From NCBI GenBank assembly GCA_009829735.1, contig CM020620.1:10785420-10849419 (forward strand): DNA of 64,000 nt, written 5' to 3'. This stretch comes from Pyropia yezoensis. Lineage: Eukaryota; Rhodophyta; Bangiophyceae; Bangiales; Bangiaceae. The notes beneath the pieces are model-generated. The model did no database searches. It was not told the origin of the DNA and saw nothing but the letters and a program-made list of their open reading frames with translations. This document shows, one piece after another, positions 1 to 11,693 of the stretch. Numbering within the stretch: the first letter of the stretch is position 1; each line of letters opens with the position of its first letter. The position numbers and the translations under genes were made by a program.

Positions 1-3000
1 TAGGAAGACGCACGTGCAGCGGGATCTGGTCGACGGGGCGACTCAAGACGGGCACCCTCCAATGTACAAGCACCCACCGAGAGGACGCCGGCGCTCGACA
101 GGAAGCCCCGTTGTAATGCACGACCGTCAAGTGGTGGTCAACAGCACCTACGGCAACACACAGTGTGCCTCACTGCGGCCGGATGGATGCGTACTGAACA
201 GCACCACAGGCGCAAGCAACAGCAAGCCGGCAGCAAGGATGCGTCAGAGGGGTTGCCGAGTAATGGCGAGGGGATATGCCGCGTGCCTGCTCCCACCAGG
301 CACGGAAAGGGTGCTCGACGGGCTGGTGTACAGGAAGACGTCACCAAGCGGGCGGCGTAACGTCGGGGGCGCGGCGGGCGTCGCCCACCCGGCCAGCAGC
401 CCGAGCCGGGGCGGCAAATAAGAGCGCTCCCACGCGTGAGCACAAGAGGGGCTCTCTCGCCCGTTCCCTCCACCCCCCTCCCGCACCACCCGCTGCTGCC
501 CCCCCCGCCCCTCACAGTCTCGGCCCTCGCTGGGCCGGGAAGAGGCTGCCGGACGGCCCACACCACGAGAGCGCGCCGGCGCACACCTGCGCGGCGGCCG
601 CCGACAACGCGCTGCGGTTGTCGCCGTTTCCAGGGCCCCAACAAGCCACAGCGGGACAGGAGGGAAAGACACCTGCTCCGTGGCGCTGGGGGCGTGACGG
701 ACTAGTGCAAGGCTCCTCAAGGTGAAACTCCCCCGCCACGGCACACCCCCGCCGCCCCACAGCGTGTCTGAGTGACCCACCACGGGAGCTCTCACGGGAG
801 AGACCTCCACCGCCGCCTACGACGGCCGCTGTCGAAAGAGACGGAAGGCCGCAACCTCCAAGCGAGTAGTGCAGGAATGGCGTTCGGATTGTGGCCGCAG
901 CAGTGGGGTAGCAGCTAGTGGGGGGGAGGGGGTGGGGAGCGGATGGGGCAGGAGGAATAATGGCGCTGCCTCCGCAAGCGATGGGCTACGCCACGCCGCG
1001 GCAGCGGTGCGGTGTGGAAACCCCGCGACTGGCGGCTGCACGCGCGAGCGCACGAGCCGAGCGGCAACGCAGGACCAGCGACAGGACCCGTCGCGGTGGC
1101 CAGAGGCAACGCACGCAGACGGGCGTCAGCGACAACGAGGGCAGACGGGCCCACGCCGCCGCCGCCGCCGCCGCTGCCGCCGCTGCCGCCGCCGCCGCTG
1201 CGGCCGCCGCCGCCTTCTCACTTCCGCCGACAGGGAGGGCCCACACGTTCGTTAGTGGCACACCGTCGCGAGCGCCCCCGGTCCTCGGCCAATTCCCACA
1301 CGGCCTGCCAGGCCCTCCCGGGCGGCTGGGCTCTGAAGCGCAGACAGCGGCGCCCGGGCACGCACGCCCCAGACGTCCCACACGCTCCCGCCAGTACCGC
1401 CCCCCTCCCTCGCCAACCGCCGCCACCCCTCCTCCCCGCCTCCCGTCGCACGCCCAACGACAGCCCAGGACAGACGTCGCGACCCCCCTCGTCACCGCAG
1501 CCCAGACGCGGTGTGGTGCCTCCAGCGCACAGCGATGGGGGCCAACAAGGATGGGCACGCCGCCCGCCAGCCAATATGGGATGGGGCAACCGAGCGGGGG
1601 TTGATGCGCTCACGAACGGGGATGGCACCCGCGGTCGCAACCACCTCTCAATTACTGCGCCGTCGGGGCCAGCTAACGTCCAGCTTGGCAAGCATTGTTG
1701 AAGCAGCCAACAAGGACCACAGAATCGCCAGCCGAAAGAACTCGCTCACGGGATCCCGACGCCGGGTCTTCCCGCCATGGCGGGTCCTAAACGTGGGCGT
1801 ACACAGTGCTCACAACAGGTTTTGCCGCCATCTGATTGGTCAAAGAAACAAGGAAAAACGCCTTTACTCCCCTTTGGCCAATGGGATGCACTCTGCTTTT
1901 GTGCCTTGAAGCCAAGATCGGAGCAACATCTGTCGCACCGAGATGGCCACGATGTCCCCAGGCGACTTTGGCTGGCCTCGACGCATCGTCTATAGTCCAA
2001 ACACCAACGGGCGGGCTCGTGCGCTGGACCACCTCCCATGGCCACCTCCAGCTCTGCGTTGTTGCATCGTTGTCTCTAGACGGTTGGAGCCGAGGAGGCC
2101 TTGCACCCGTGCCGCCCCGCGTGACGAGTCATGGGACCGTGCCCGACGTCGGACGGGCAAGCCCAGCACGCCGCCAGCCCTCATCCGTCCCCGATTGCCA
2201 AGTCCAGGTGGAATTCGGTTACTCTGATGGTTTGATTGGCCATCGTGGTGTCCGCTTGGCTACCACGGGGGACTGCAGCGGGAGGGTGTCTGCGTCGAGT
2301 GGCGTCACACCCCTTTGCCACCCTGATGGTGCTCTGTTGCCCGCCGCGATCCTGGGCAGGTCCAGGTGCCGCTGCCGGCGTGTGCCCGCCCAACAACTGA
2401 AGAGCGAGGACGACGGGACGCGTCTGTGTCAGGGCACTTGCCCATTCTCTGCACAGCACATTATTTGTACAAGAAGTACATAGACATCGACTCTGTTTCC
2501 AGAGTGTTTGCGCATATTTAGGGGGAAACTGAGTAGACGAATGCAAGAGGACAGGCAAGATGACACGTTGTCAGGTGGCTTCCCCTTGCCACGTCTCCAA
2601 TCAGCAACTGAGTCCACCACAGGGGCGAAAGCCGGTGCAAAGGTTGTCTAGAAACGTGAGCTGAAGGAGCCGTTCCAGGTTGTCAATCAAACCTCACAGG
2701 AGAAACTCCCAATCGTTGACCTGGCCTGCCTCTGGCGCGACCTTCCAGTTGACAGCACGCAGGAGCCGTGTCGTTTGTGAGAAGCACCCCTCCTGCTGTT
2801 TGCAGTTGCATTGTTGGCTGCTGCGCTCAGCTTACGGCAGTCAGCCGAGACGTCACATTGCTAGATGTTGGCGCATCGCAGTTGGTGGCAGCTGCCGCCC
2901 AGACATTGATGGAAGCATTCCATAGGCCGACACCTATCGTAATAAGGGATACAAGTGCGCGTGCCGTAAGGCATGGCAGGTGAGCACGTGACGCAAAAGG

Positions 3001-3277
3001 ACGGCTTCCTCATTGGAGCACTCCAGCGTCCACAAAGCTGCAGCCTGTCAGGCTAGATAGATGGATCCAAACGTTTTCTTCATTTGATGTCAACGTGGCA
3101 CAGCAGTCCACAAGTACTGATGGTTGACCGTCCTCGGAAAGGAGCAGTGGTCAATTCGAGCAGCCGGGAATTCCCATTGTGTATGGATTTGTCCCGGAAG
3201 TGCAACAACCAGCAACGGCCTCCGCGGCCGCCGCCCCCAGCGAAGGCAGACGCCCCCTTCCCACCTCCCCTCCCCCA
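1..3277. other. no gene recognised
   Basis: I see no open frame with recognisable protein content. The first 1.6 kb is GC-rich, with open frames on both strands that look compositional, and has a GCC-type trinucleotide run near 1155-1216. From about 1700 to 3060 the GC falls and all frames are frequently interrupted. Confidence 0.5.
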
Positions 3278-3405
3278 TATAGCGCGTCCCGTAAAAAGTG
3301 GACGTGTACGTGTCGTGTCGTGCAGTGTGGGCTTGATTGGTCAAGTGGCCGATTTTCGACAGGATCACGTAACGTACACGTCCACTTTTTACGGGTCGGA
3401 CCGTA
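3278..3405. mobile_element. palindromic MITE, copy 1
   Basis: This is a ~128-bp element whose ends are inverted copies of each other. The left arm carries CCCGTAAAAAGTGGACGTG and the right arm its reverse complement, and both ends finish in TA. A second copy lies at 5557-5679 with the central part in the opposite orientation. Terminal inverted repeats, TA-bounded ends and no coding capacity fit a mariner/pogo-type MITE. The superfamily assignment is an inference. Confidence 0.8.
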
Positions 3406-3419
3406 GGCGCCTGAGGCAG

Positions 3420-3482
3420 CCCTCCGCTCGGCAGCAGCCGCCCTCCGCCCGGCGGCAGCTGCCCTCCGCCCGGCAGCAGCCG
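3420..3482. repeat. 21-bp tandem repeat, 3 units
   Basis: Three consecutive 21-bp units (3420-3440, 3441-3461, 3462-3482) begin CCCTCCGC and differ at a few positions. The surrounding 3406-3720 stretch is GC-rich and I recognise no gene in it. Confidence 0.75.
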
Positions 3483-3722
3483 CGCCCTTCTCGGCCGCAG
3501 TCGCCGCCCCCTCGGCCGCAATCGTTCCCCTCGCGCGTCGTCGGCCGCCCGCCTCCCGGCGTCGTCCCGGGGGCGGGCGGCTTCGTGGCGGAGACTGCCG
3601 GCGTCGTAAGAGGGGGCGGGTGGGCACCGTAGGCGGGCGCCCCCCTGCCCCAGTCCCCCCGCCCCCTCTTCGACGAGGCCGCGGGCGCTACCGAATTGGG
3701 TGGGCACCGCAAGGCCGCCCCC

Positions 3723-3797
3723 GCGACGTCTCTGGACCATGGTTGTCACGAGTTTAATGTATGCATTTTTTAATTTAATTAAAGCATAGATTAAAGC
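3723..3797 (+). repeat. direct repeat, copy 1
   Basis: About 75 bp starting CGCGACGTCTCTGGACCATG and running into an AT-rich tail is repeated in the same orientation at 4406-4479. The ~610 bp between the copies is GC-rich with overlapping open frames on both strands and no recognisable product. The pair could be the terminal repeats of a small non-autonomous element or a local duplication. Confidence 0.75.
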
Positions 3798-4405
3798 ATA
3801 GAATAATCAAACCCCGGAACCGACCGTTGCATTAATCATACAGCATTTATCGGCAGTAAGTATACCAAAACCTTGTAAGTGAGTAGTACTCTATTGTTGG
3901 AATGTAAAGCTGCCGCGTACACAACACGATTCGCAACAGCACCGTCGCTCACTACACTACGCTGGTGGCCGCTCTGGGCATCATCGCCCGGCGGCACCAG
4001 GCGGCGTCGGGGGCGGGGGTGGCTGCGCTGGCGGCTCTGGTCGTGGTGCCTTCGGCGGTGTCGCCCGCGACGGTCGCGGTGGTGGAAGAGGGGGGGGCCG
4101 TGAAAGCGGCCAGCCTGGCCCTCCTTGCCACCGACGCTGAAGCGGTCGCGGCGGGCGCCGATGGTGGGGATGGTGATGGTGGGAGCGCCGTCGGTCGATG
4201 GCCGGCAGATGCCGATGCCGCGCCAGCCGCAACCGCCGCCGCGTCGACCGACGCCGACTCGGTGGCGCTGCGGCGGCGGCCACAACGGCAGCCCTGCCGA
4301 CGCTCGCAACGGTGGTCGCCCCCCTCTATCCCGTGGCGGTTCGCGCCGTCGCCACGGCCCTGACCTGGGTGCCGGGATAGCTCGGGGTGGCGCTGGCCTG
4401 CTTTT

Positions 4406-4479
4406 CGCGACGTCTCTGGACCATGGTTGTCACGAGTTTATTGTATGCATTTTTATTTTTTATCAAAGCATAGATTAAA
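4406..4479 (+). repeat. direct repeat, copy 2
   Basis: Second copy of the ~75-bp repeat at 3723-3797. The GC-rich half is almost identical and the AT-rich tail has diverged. Confidence 0.75.
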
Positions 4480-4526
4480 CACATCTCAACGCGCCATGCT
4501 GTCGTGACCGTCCATCTTGCCCTTCA

Positions 4527-4588
4527 CACCCCAGTTCAGGGACACCCCAGTTCAGGGACACCCCAGTTCAGGGACACCCCAGTCGTGG
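4527..4588. repeat. 16-bp tandem repeat
   Basis: Three perfect units of CACCCCAGTTCAGGGA (4527-4542, 4543-4558, 4559-4574) are followed by a partial fourth. No gene is recognised around it. Confidence 0.9.
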
Positions 4589-4589
4589 G

Positions 4590-5556
4590 CGCCATGGGCT
4601 TTGCGCTGGCTTACCGAGACGCGGCGGTGCGCCGAGGCGCCACGTCGTCGACGGCCGCTGTCATGTCAGGTTCAGCCCCCAACGCGTAAGGTGCACCGCC
4701 GCCGGAAGAAGATCCTGCCCCATTCTGTCGACCTCAATGGTAAACCGTCACGAGTGCTGCCAGCCGACCCGACACTCGAAAACGGTATGCCCCTGAAGCT
4801 CTTCTCGTGGCTCGTTGAGAAGGACGAGGGGTAGAGGACGCGCTAAGAGGGCGTCACTGGTGCTCTAACGTTGTACTGCGACTGCTAGGTTGGCGCCCAA
4901 CCACCCTTGTTCTTGGTGGCGCATTGTGGGAGGCGTACAATTTCTCATGGATTTTGTTCACAATCAAAAAAGGTACAAAAAGAGACACATTGGTGATTAA
5001 TTGAAGAATGCCTTTAATTAAAGCATTCTTTAATCAAAGGTGACTCATAAAATGCAGGCATTTTGCCAACCATGCTCTGGACACCACCGACGGGTCCGCA
5101 CATCACGATGATCGCCCCACGTGTGGCCAGGAGCAATTTGACATCGCAAAGTACGTGGACCAACCAATTCGCATTGAGGCACAACAAGGGAATCCATCTG
5201 GTATCCATATAGAAGTGCTTCGCTACTAATCTTGTGACAACATTTTTGAAATAGTCATGATATGAGTATTCCAGTGCTCGGCGACTAATATTTTATATAT
5301 TAAATATCTCATCGGCGCCAGCGCTGGCGGGCGCGCGGACAGGCAGGGCACGCGGTCGGGGTGGGGAACGGTCGTGGAAGCACTGTGGCACCGCAGGTGG
5401 ACCGTTTTATGGGGGTGGGACTCCCTCTCGCTTACCATCGGATGGCGGCCGCTTATGTAACCTCCGCGGCGGTGCCCAGGTCGGTGTGGCTATCATGGTG
5501 TGTCTATCAATTTCCAGACCCCAGTTCAGCCGGCCAATTGATTCTGATCTCTCTGT
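4590..5556. other. no gene recognised; AT-rich palindrome
   Basis: Mixed-composition DNA without a convincing open frame. At 5004-5030 there is a near-perfect palindrome (AAGAATG and CATTCTT around CTTTAATTAAAG with one extra C). Similar TTTAATTAAAG-type AT-rich stretches occur near 3780, 19810 and 20490. Confidence 0.5.
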
Positions 5557-5679
5557 TATAGTGCGTCCCGTAAAAAGTAGACGTGCACGTGTCGTGATCA
5601 TGTCAAACATCGGCCACTGGACCAATCAAACCCACACTGCACGACCTGTCCACGTCCACTTTTTACAGGACGCACAATA
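5557..5679. mobile_element. palindromic MITE, copy 2
   Basis: A 123-bp copy of the element at 3278-3405. The ends are inverted repeats containing GTGCGTCC and GTAAAAAGT and both finish in TA. The central ~45 bp matches copy 1 only as reverse complement, so the two copies are inserted, or have flipped, in opposite senses. Confidence 0.8.
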
Positions 5680-7158
5680 ACGTGGGGACCTGGTGCCGAG
5701 CTCTTGACCTACCCTAGCCGGACCTATTACAGTCTGTTGTCACGTCGGATGCAGGGAATTTAGAGACATTGTTCCAGACGAGGGCATGCCAATGGCTCCG
5801 ATCATGTTGGCGATCGGCCTGCGGATTACAGAACGATTGAGTGTGTGAGCGTCTCGGAGTGCAGCTGAGCCATCCAGGTATCCACGTTGATTGCGCATGT
5901 TGCTCTTTTCGACCGGCGCGTGGCCGGAGCACCACCACCCTTGCTTGGCGAGTCAAGAGCATGTCAGTCAATCATCTTCAAAACTGTCTTTTCAGTACCT
6001 GTGCGATCGATTGTGACCGGGTATTGTCACGGACGTGACAATCTCAGGTCAGACAATAACCGGTACAGACTGTAACGGATGGCCCGAAGCGAGCAAGGTC
6101 GTCGGGCATCAGCCTATAGATTCCTTGGGATAACACTTTCACCTCATGACCTCGACCACCGTAAAAAATGACATGAAATATAAATATAGTATCGACTTTT
6201 GGAACACAATGTGTCATGTTGGCCTCGGGTAGGTTTCGAATAGTCGCCTCCCGTCACCGTCTTGCCACCGGGGCTACGCCCATCTGTCCGCCCCCCCGCA
6301 CCCGCCCCCTCTCTCACTGTCCATTTGGTCCATTCTCGCGCTCTTTATCCACAGGCACCCCAGTCGCTCCCTCGCATCACGCAAGCGGGGAGGCCCCCGT
6401 TCTCCAGCCACCCCTCCGAGAGGCGTTGGCACGTCCGCAGCTATGTGTACGTATGAGTTTAGACAGCCACCGACCAAGGCATACCCTGGCAGCGGCTGGT
6501 AGTCTCCTGACAATCAGCCTTCTGGGAACTCTCTCCGTCTCTTCTTCACCTTCGTCCCCTCTCACCCATTCCCCTTCCCCCCTCCTCAAAGCTGTTCCCA
6601 AAAGTCATTCCTGCCCGCCCTATGCGCCCTAGGACAGCACCTTGCGGCCGTTGAGCGGCTGCGTCAGACGATCCGTCAGCACCACCACCCCCGATTCGAG
6701 GAGCGCGCGGCCGAGGCGAGACAGCTGCGCCTGGCTCGCCGTGATGACCTTCCGCGGCATAACCCAGGTGACGCCATCAGAGCACGGCGGCGTCGTCAGC
6801 GTGTGCCAGGCGGCGGGACGGCCGCGACCCACGCAAACACACCCCACGCCCCCGCTCCCCACAAAACCTCACATATGTCTACATTAAGAAGCGCCCCCTC
6901 CCTCCCCTCGCCTTCACTCTTCTTGCGTCGTTCTCCTCGAGACATCTGCAAAAGCTGCCCGAGGAAGCCGCACGCCGACGATGCCATCAAACACAGGTTC
7001 ATAAGATGGCGCCCCCTCCTCACTCACTCAGCGTTCCCTCTCCACCATTGTATGTCTCCACTAATGTGCGCTCCTCCTGGAGGTCTAAAAACGGCTCTCC
7101 TACACCACATGCCAGATAGATAGATGACGAGCAGGAAATATTCAAATGTTTTGATATG
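5680..7158. other. no gene recognised
   Basis: No supported gene. A 9-bp-arm hairpin lies at 6023-6042 (ATTGTCACG, GA, CGTGACAAT). A short minus-strand frame at 6629-6862 has a protein-like composition (it ends in an LSRLGRALLESG-type helix) but matches no family I know and could equally be an exon fragment or chance. Confidence 0.45.
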
Positions 7159-7161
7159 TTA

Positions 7162-7494
7162 GGGCACAGCCACCAACGTGGGCTATCAGCAGATTCACCA
7201 CTATTGCTGATCCTATTTTTCGATACGTAAGTCGGACTTGTGGTTCGTGAAATTTCTGGAATCTTAACAGCCAATCAGCGCACGTTCTCGTTGGTTTGGG
7301 ATAGCTCAAGAGCTATCGCTCGACCAAAAGGCACTGCTTTGGCTCGGCGATAGCTCAGAGCTATCGTGGGTCAATTTCGTACAGGTCTCTGATTGGATGA
7401 TCTCTGATTCCATAGACCTGGCATGATTCCATGTAACGTTACATACCGAATAGTTTCGGCTTTCTTCCGATAGCCCACGTTGGTGGCTGTGCCC
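7162..7494. mobile_element. PIF/Harbinger-type MITE
   Basis: This is a 333-bp element with perfect 26-bp terminal inverted repeats (7162-7187 and 7469-7494) starting GGGCACAGCC. A 3-bp TTA is duplicated directly outside (7159-7161 and 7495-7497). A TTA/TAA duplication with GGG-starting inverted repeats is the signature of PIF/Harbinger elements. There is no coding capacity. Inside are two small palindromes, at 7300-7317 and 7349-7365, both built on GATAGCTC...GAGCTATC. Confidence 0.88.
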
Positions 7495-7497
7495 TTA

Positions 7498-8967
7498 GAT
7501 GTCACGGGAAGCTCTAATCAAAGTTGAGCGTCCCTAATCAAAACACAAATCTCGTATGTGCATGTCACCCGAGCCTCCGCTGTGGCCACCAATCTCACGA
7601 AAGGGAGAGTGGATGTGCTAGGGCGGCAATGATGAGACGCCGCGTTGCCGGCAGATGGGGATTTGGCAGAGGACGCCGCGTGCAGTGCTGGTGGCTGGCA
7701 GTGTTACGGGCGTGCGGGCTGGCCACCGTACCTCAGCCACCACCCGCCTGTGGCTCTGTCTGCTGCGCGCGGGGCTGGCCACCGCAGCCAGTTTGCAGCG
7801 GAATGAAAAGGGCCTCCACGGTGGACAGCGTAGTGGCCGCAGATGGGGAAGTGGCGGCAGAGGTGACACCGCGTCGCGACGGCGGCAACACGTTGACGCC
7901 GGTGGGCGGCAGAGGCGCTGGCGGAAGGGGGGTGGCTGCAGCGGCTGTGGTGCCAAACGACCTGTCGGACGGGGGCACGCGTCGCACGGCCCGCCACCTG
8001 CGCTGGAAGTCGGAACACCGAGCGGGTGGGAGAGTGGATAGGGTGGGGGGGCGAAGGAGTCAAGGGGGCCTTGAACGGCTTACCCCGCGTCGAACGTCAC
8101 GCGGTCACAGAGGGAGGCGGTGCCGCCCCCTAGTCTTGGCTGGCTCCAGCTGGACGGCCGCTCGGTAGGGCGGCATGGGAGGGCGGGCCGCCCTGGACAG
8201 GCGCGCGTCAACGCACCCCTTGTCGCTCGTTCCGGTCAAGAGGCCACTGCACAGCAACAGCGGCAGCGACGCACAGCGTGTCCACTGCGGCCGAGGTGGA
8301 CGCGACAATCTACATAACTAGTCTATTGTGGGCGGTGCCACTGTAGACGACGTGGCCGCCTTGGACGTGGGGACGCCAGGCAGGGAGGGGCGGGTGCCCC
8401 GGCGGCCACGCCCCTCACCCCCGCCGGCTGCCACTCCCCAACCACTGTGAGGAAGGGTGGGCCGGCCGCCTCCCCCGTCGCAAACGGCCTGTGCGCGGCA
8501 ATGGGAGGGACCGGGCGGCGGGCGGCACGGAGGGACCGGGCGGCGGCCGCCTCGCGTGGTGGAGAGACGAGTGGGAGAAACAGGCGTGGGTGGAGGGACT
8601 GGAAAGTGGTGGGAGGAATGGTGACCGTGCGGAACTTCCGCGAAAGTCACCGGCAGGCCAGCGTGATCCGACACGTGGCGTCTCCACCCCAGCCTTGGCG
8701 CCGGCGGTCACGCACGCTCGCCCGTTGCTGCGGAGGCCGGCGCGGCGGCTGACCGCAACCTCCCGCCCGCGCGCGACGCGACCACCACCGCCGACCCCGT
8801 CACGCCGCCGCCGCCGCCACACCGCGTGCCCCCGTACCGCCCTCCCTGTTGGCTGTGTTGCACCAGCTGCGGGCGTTGCGGGCTGTTGATTGTTAGTCGT
8901 GGTTGGCGGCGCACCGCCGCCGCCGCCGCGGCGGCCGCCCCTCGCCCCCGCCGCCGCGTCGGCCGCC
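7498..8967. other. no gene recognised
   Basis: GC-rich sequence in which several frames on both strands stay open because stop codons are rare at this composition. None has recognisable motifs, so I do not call a gene. The 3' part is the upstream region of the gene starting at 8968. Confidence 0.4.
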
Positions 8968-10563
8968 ATGGCGGCAACCGCGGCCGCGGCGGCGGCGGCT
9001 CGGCAGGCCTTTGTCGCCCCCGCCGGTGCCCCCCCCGGCGGTCGTTGGCAGCGGCCGCCGACGGCGGCAGCTGCCGCGGCGGCTTCGGCGGCGGCAACGA
9101 CGACGACGACGACGGCGGCGACGACGGCGACGGCGGCGGCGGTGGCAGGCGCGGCACGGCAGTGGCGGTGCGCGTATGGCGGTGGTGGCCCCGGCGGCGG
9201 CTGGGCTGGGCGCGCTCTGCCGTGGCGGCGGGCGCGGGTGGTGCGGCTGTCGCCGCCGCCGCCACGGGCGGGCGGCGGCGGTGGGGCGGTGGTGGTCGCC
9301 ACCGCCGGTGCGGCGGCGGCGGGCCCGACCGCCGAGCCGCCACGCATCCCCGATGACCTCGACCTGGACCCGACGGGCGCGACGGCGGCGGCGGCGGCGG
9401 CGGCAGAGGCGGCCGAGGACGCGACCGACGGCGAGGAGGGTGATGCGGCAGACGGCAGTGGCGGTGGTGCCAGCAGCGGTGCGGCGGGGGCGGGGGTGAG
9501 CATGGCGTCCCTGCCCCGTGACGTCGAGCCCGTTGCCCGCTGGACGCCCGCCGGCCTCTTCGGCCCGATTGTGGACGAGAAGCGGCTCGAGACGGAGCTC
9601 CTCGAGGCGGACCTCGCGCAGCGGCCGGACCACCCGCTCAACCTGCGGCTCGCCTTTTACGCGCCGTCCACGCCCGGCCGCCTCGGCGGCGCCATCCGCC
9701 GCGGCGACGGCCGCGTCGCGGTCGTCGGGGCGCTCAAGCGCTTCGCGCCCGCCGCGCACGACGAGGCGCAGGGGGTGGGGGACGGCCGCTGGTCCGCCGC
9801 GGCGGGCAACCTCGACGACGGCCGCGGCGGCGGCGGCGGCGGCGGGCGGCCCCAGACGCCGCTGCCGAGTGGGGGCGCGGCTGTGGCGGCGGCGGCGGCG
9901 GCGGCGGCGGCCGCGGCCGCGTCGGCAGCGACGGCGGCGGCAGGGGCGGGCTCGCCCGTGGCGGTGGCGACGACCCCCGCCGCTGCCGGCGGCGGCGGCG
10001 GCGGCCCGCCGCCCCCCCCCGCCGCGGCCGGCGAGGCGGCCCGCCCCGCCGCCGCGCTGCCGGTGGCGGCCGCCCTCGCCGCCGCGTCGGCGGCCGCCGC
10101 CGCGCGGCGGGCGGCGGGCGGCGGAGCGGGGGGTGGCGCGGCGGCTGGCCGCCGCCGCCCTCGACGCGTGACGGCGGCCGGGGGAGTGGGGGCGGCAGGC
10201 GGGGGCGGGGGGGGGGGTCGGCGCCCGACGCCTGCGCGCGCCGGTGGCGGCCGCTCGGTCCGCCCCGCTGGGTGGCCGGCCCGCCCCACGCGGCCTGCGC
10301 GCCGCGCGGCCGTGCCGGCCGTCGTGTGGGGGAGACGCGGTGGGAGGGCGGGCGGGACGGCGGCGCCGCGTAGGCGCCCGCGCCGGCGGCGGCGGGGCGT
10401 CTCGCTGTTGCGGGGGTGCGCCCGCGGTGGGGGGGGGACGGGTGTGTGGGTGGGTGGGGGTGGCGCTGCGCCGGGGGGGGAGCAGAGGCGCCGCCGTCAG
10501 CGGGCTCCGTCTCGGGGCGGCACCCTTGCCGGGGAGCGCCGGCGCGCGCTTGGCCCCCCGTGA
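8968..10563 (+). CDS. hypothetical low-complexity protein, possibly plastid-targeted
   Basis: The frame opens with an ATG in a textbook Kozak context (GCCGCCATGG at 8962-8971). Near the start it encodes an alanine run followed by RQAFVAPAG, which resembles the phenylalanine-containing transit peptides of red-lineage plastid proteins. Poly-Ala, poly-Thr and Gly-rich tracts follow. Around 9505-9770 there is a more normal, globular-looking stretch (it contains LPRDVEPVARWTPAGLFGP and DEKRLETELLEADL), with G or C in nearly every third codon position. The last ~130 codons are basic low-complexity and may not be translated, so the true 3' end could be earlier or follow an intron. I recognise no family. 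Plastid targeting is an inference from a short motif. Confidence 0.4.
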   Translation: MAATAAAAAAARQAFVAPAGAPPGGRWQRPPTAAAAAAASAAATTTTTTAATTATAAAVAGAARQWRCAYGGGGPGGGWAGRALPWRRARVVRLSPPPPRAGGGGGAVVVATAGAAAAGPTAEPPRIPDDLDLDPTGATAAAAAAAEAAEDATDGEEGDAADGSGGGASSGAAGAGVSMASLPRDVEPVARWTPAGLFGPIVDEKRLETELLEADLAQRPDHPLNLRLAFYAPSTPGRLGGAIRRGDGRVAVVGALKRFAPAAHDEAQGVGDGRWSAAAGNLDDGRGGGGGGGRPQTPLPSGGAAVAAAAAAAAAAAASAATAAAGAGSPVAVATTPAAAGGGGGGPPPPPAAAGEAARPAAALPVAAALAAASAAAAARRAAGGGAGGGAAAGRRRPRRVTAAGGVGAAGGGGGGGRRPTPARAGGGRSVRPAGWPARPTRPARRAAVPAVVWGRRGGRAGGTAAPRRRPRRRRRGVSLLRGCARGGGGTGVWVGGGGAAPGGEQRRRRQRAPSRGGTLAGERRRALGPP

Positions 10564-11400
10564 CCGCCGTGGCTCGGCAGACGATTCCTTTTTTACCCAC
10601 GTGGGGGTGGGCGGCGGCGGCGGCGACCGCCGCTGACCACTTTTCTCCCCTCGCCTGGTTGCCGCGGCGGCCGCCGCCGCCGCCGCGCGGCCCGTGTGCG
10701 TGGCGCACGGCTGTGCACGCGCGCCGCCCCACCCCACCACAGGCACAGACGCGGGTGGGCCGGAGGGGCGGCGGCGCCCCCCCCCCCCCCCGCCCCCCCG
10801 CCTCGGCGGCCAGGGCGGTTCCGCCCGCGCACGCGCCCGTCGCCTCGGCGGCGACGGCGGCCGCACGCGACGGCAGACCGCCCGCCGCGCGGCCGCCGCG
10901 TCGGCGGCGCCGGGGCGGTGCGCGCGAGGCGCCGCCGCCGCCGCCGCGTGCGCCGTGGCGGCGGTGGCGGCGGTGGCGGCGCGGCGCCGCCCGCGGCGCC
11001 GCCCCCGCCGCGGGCCCGCCGTCTGCGCCGCCCCCGCGCGGGGCGGCGGGCGTGGCCACCCGGTGGGCGCCGCGGGGCCTGCCGCCCACGCCGGCGCCAG
11101 GCCAGAGGGACCCCCGCGCCGCCGCGGGCGGCAGGCGGCGCACGGGCGGCAGGCGGTGCCGGCGGTGGCCGCGGCGGGCCCGTCGAGGGGTTCCACCCTC
11201 ACCCGCCCCCCGCCCTCCCCACGATCACGCGCGCCTCGGGTTTTGCCCCCCCCCCACCCCGCTCACGGCACCGCCCACCGCCCGCCGACCGCCGTCGCGG
11301 CCGTCCCCACCCACCGCCGCCGCCACCGCGACGGGCGGCCGCGGGTGGCCGCGGCGTCGGCGTCTCGGGGCGCCGCCGTTGCGCACGGCCGCGGCGTGCC
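10564..11400. other. extremely GC-rich spacer
   Basis: Several frames are open through here on both strands, but the translations are Arg/Pro/Ala/Gly homopolymers without domains. It probably holds the promoter and 5' leader of the RNase HII gene starting at 11401. Confidence 0.4.
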
Positions 11401-11661
11401 ATGGCCGGGCGTCCGCGCCACCCCCGCCGCGGGTGCGTCGCGTGGGCCGCCGCCCCCGCCGCGCCGCGCGGGTGGGCGGCGGCGGGCCGCGGCGGCCGCG
11501 GCGGCTGGCCGACCCGCCGGCCCGCCGCGACGGACGCGGTGGGCAGTGGCGGCGGCGGCGGCGGGGGCGGCGGCGGCCGCGCGGCGCGGTACCGCCGTGA
11601 GCGGCTGGTGGTGGTGGCGGCCGCCCGGTCGGCGCGGGGGGGTGGCGGCGGCGGCGGTGGT

Positions 11662-11693
<32 letters not shown>

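Noticed and set aside
7524..8168. 214-codon plus-strand frame
   Set aside because: Low-complexity translation, overlapping equally open minus-strand frames, no start context or motif.
8893..11202. Very long minus-strand open frame (769 codons) and many others across 8-16 kb and 50-58 kb
   Set aside because: At this GC content stop codons are rare on all frames; translations are Arg/Pro/Ala homopolymers mirroring the opposite strand, without domains.
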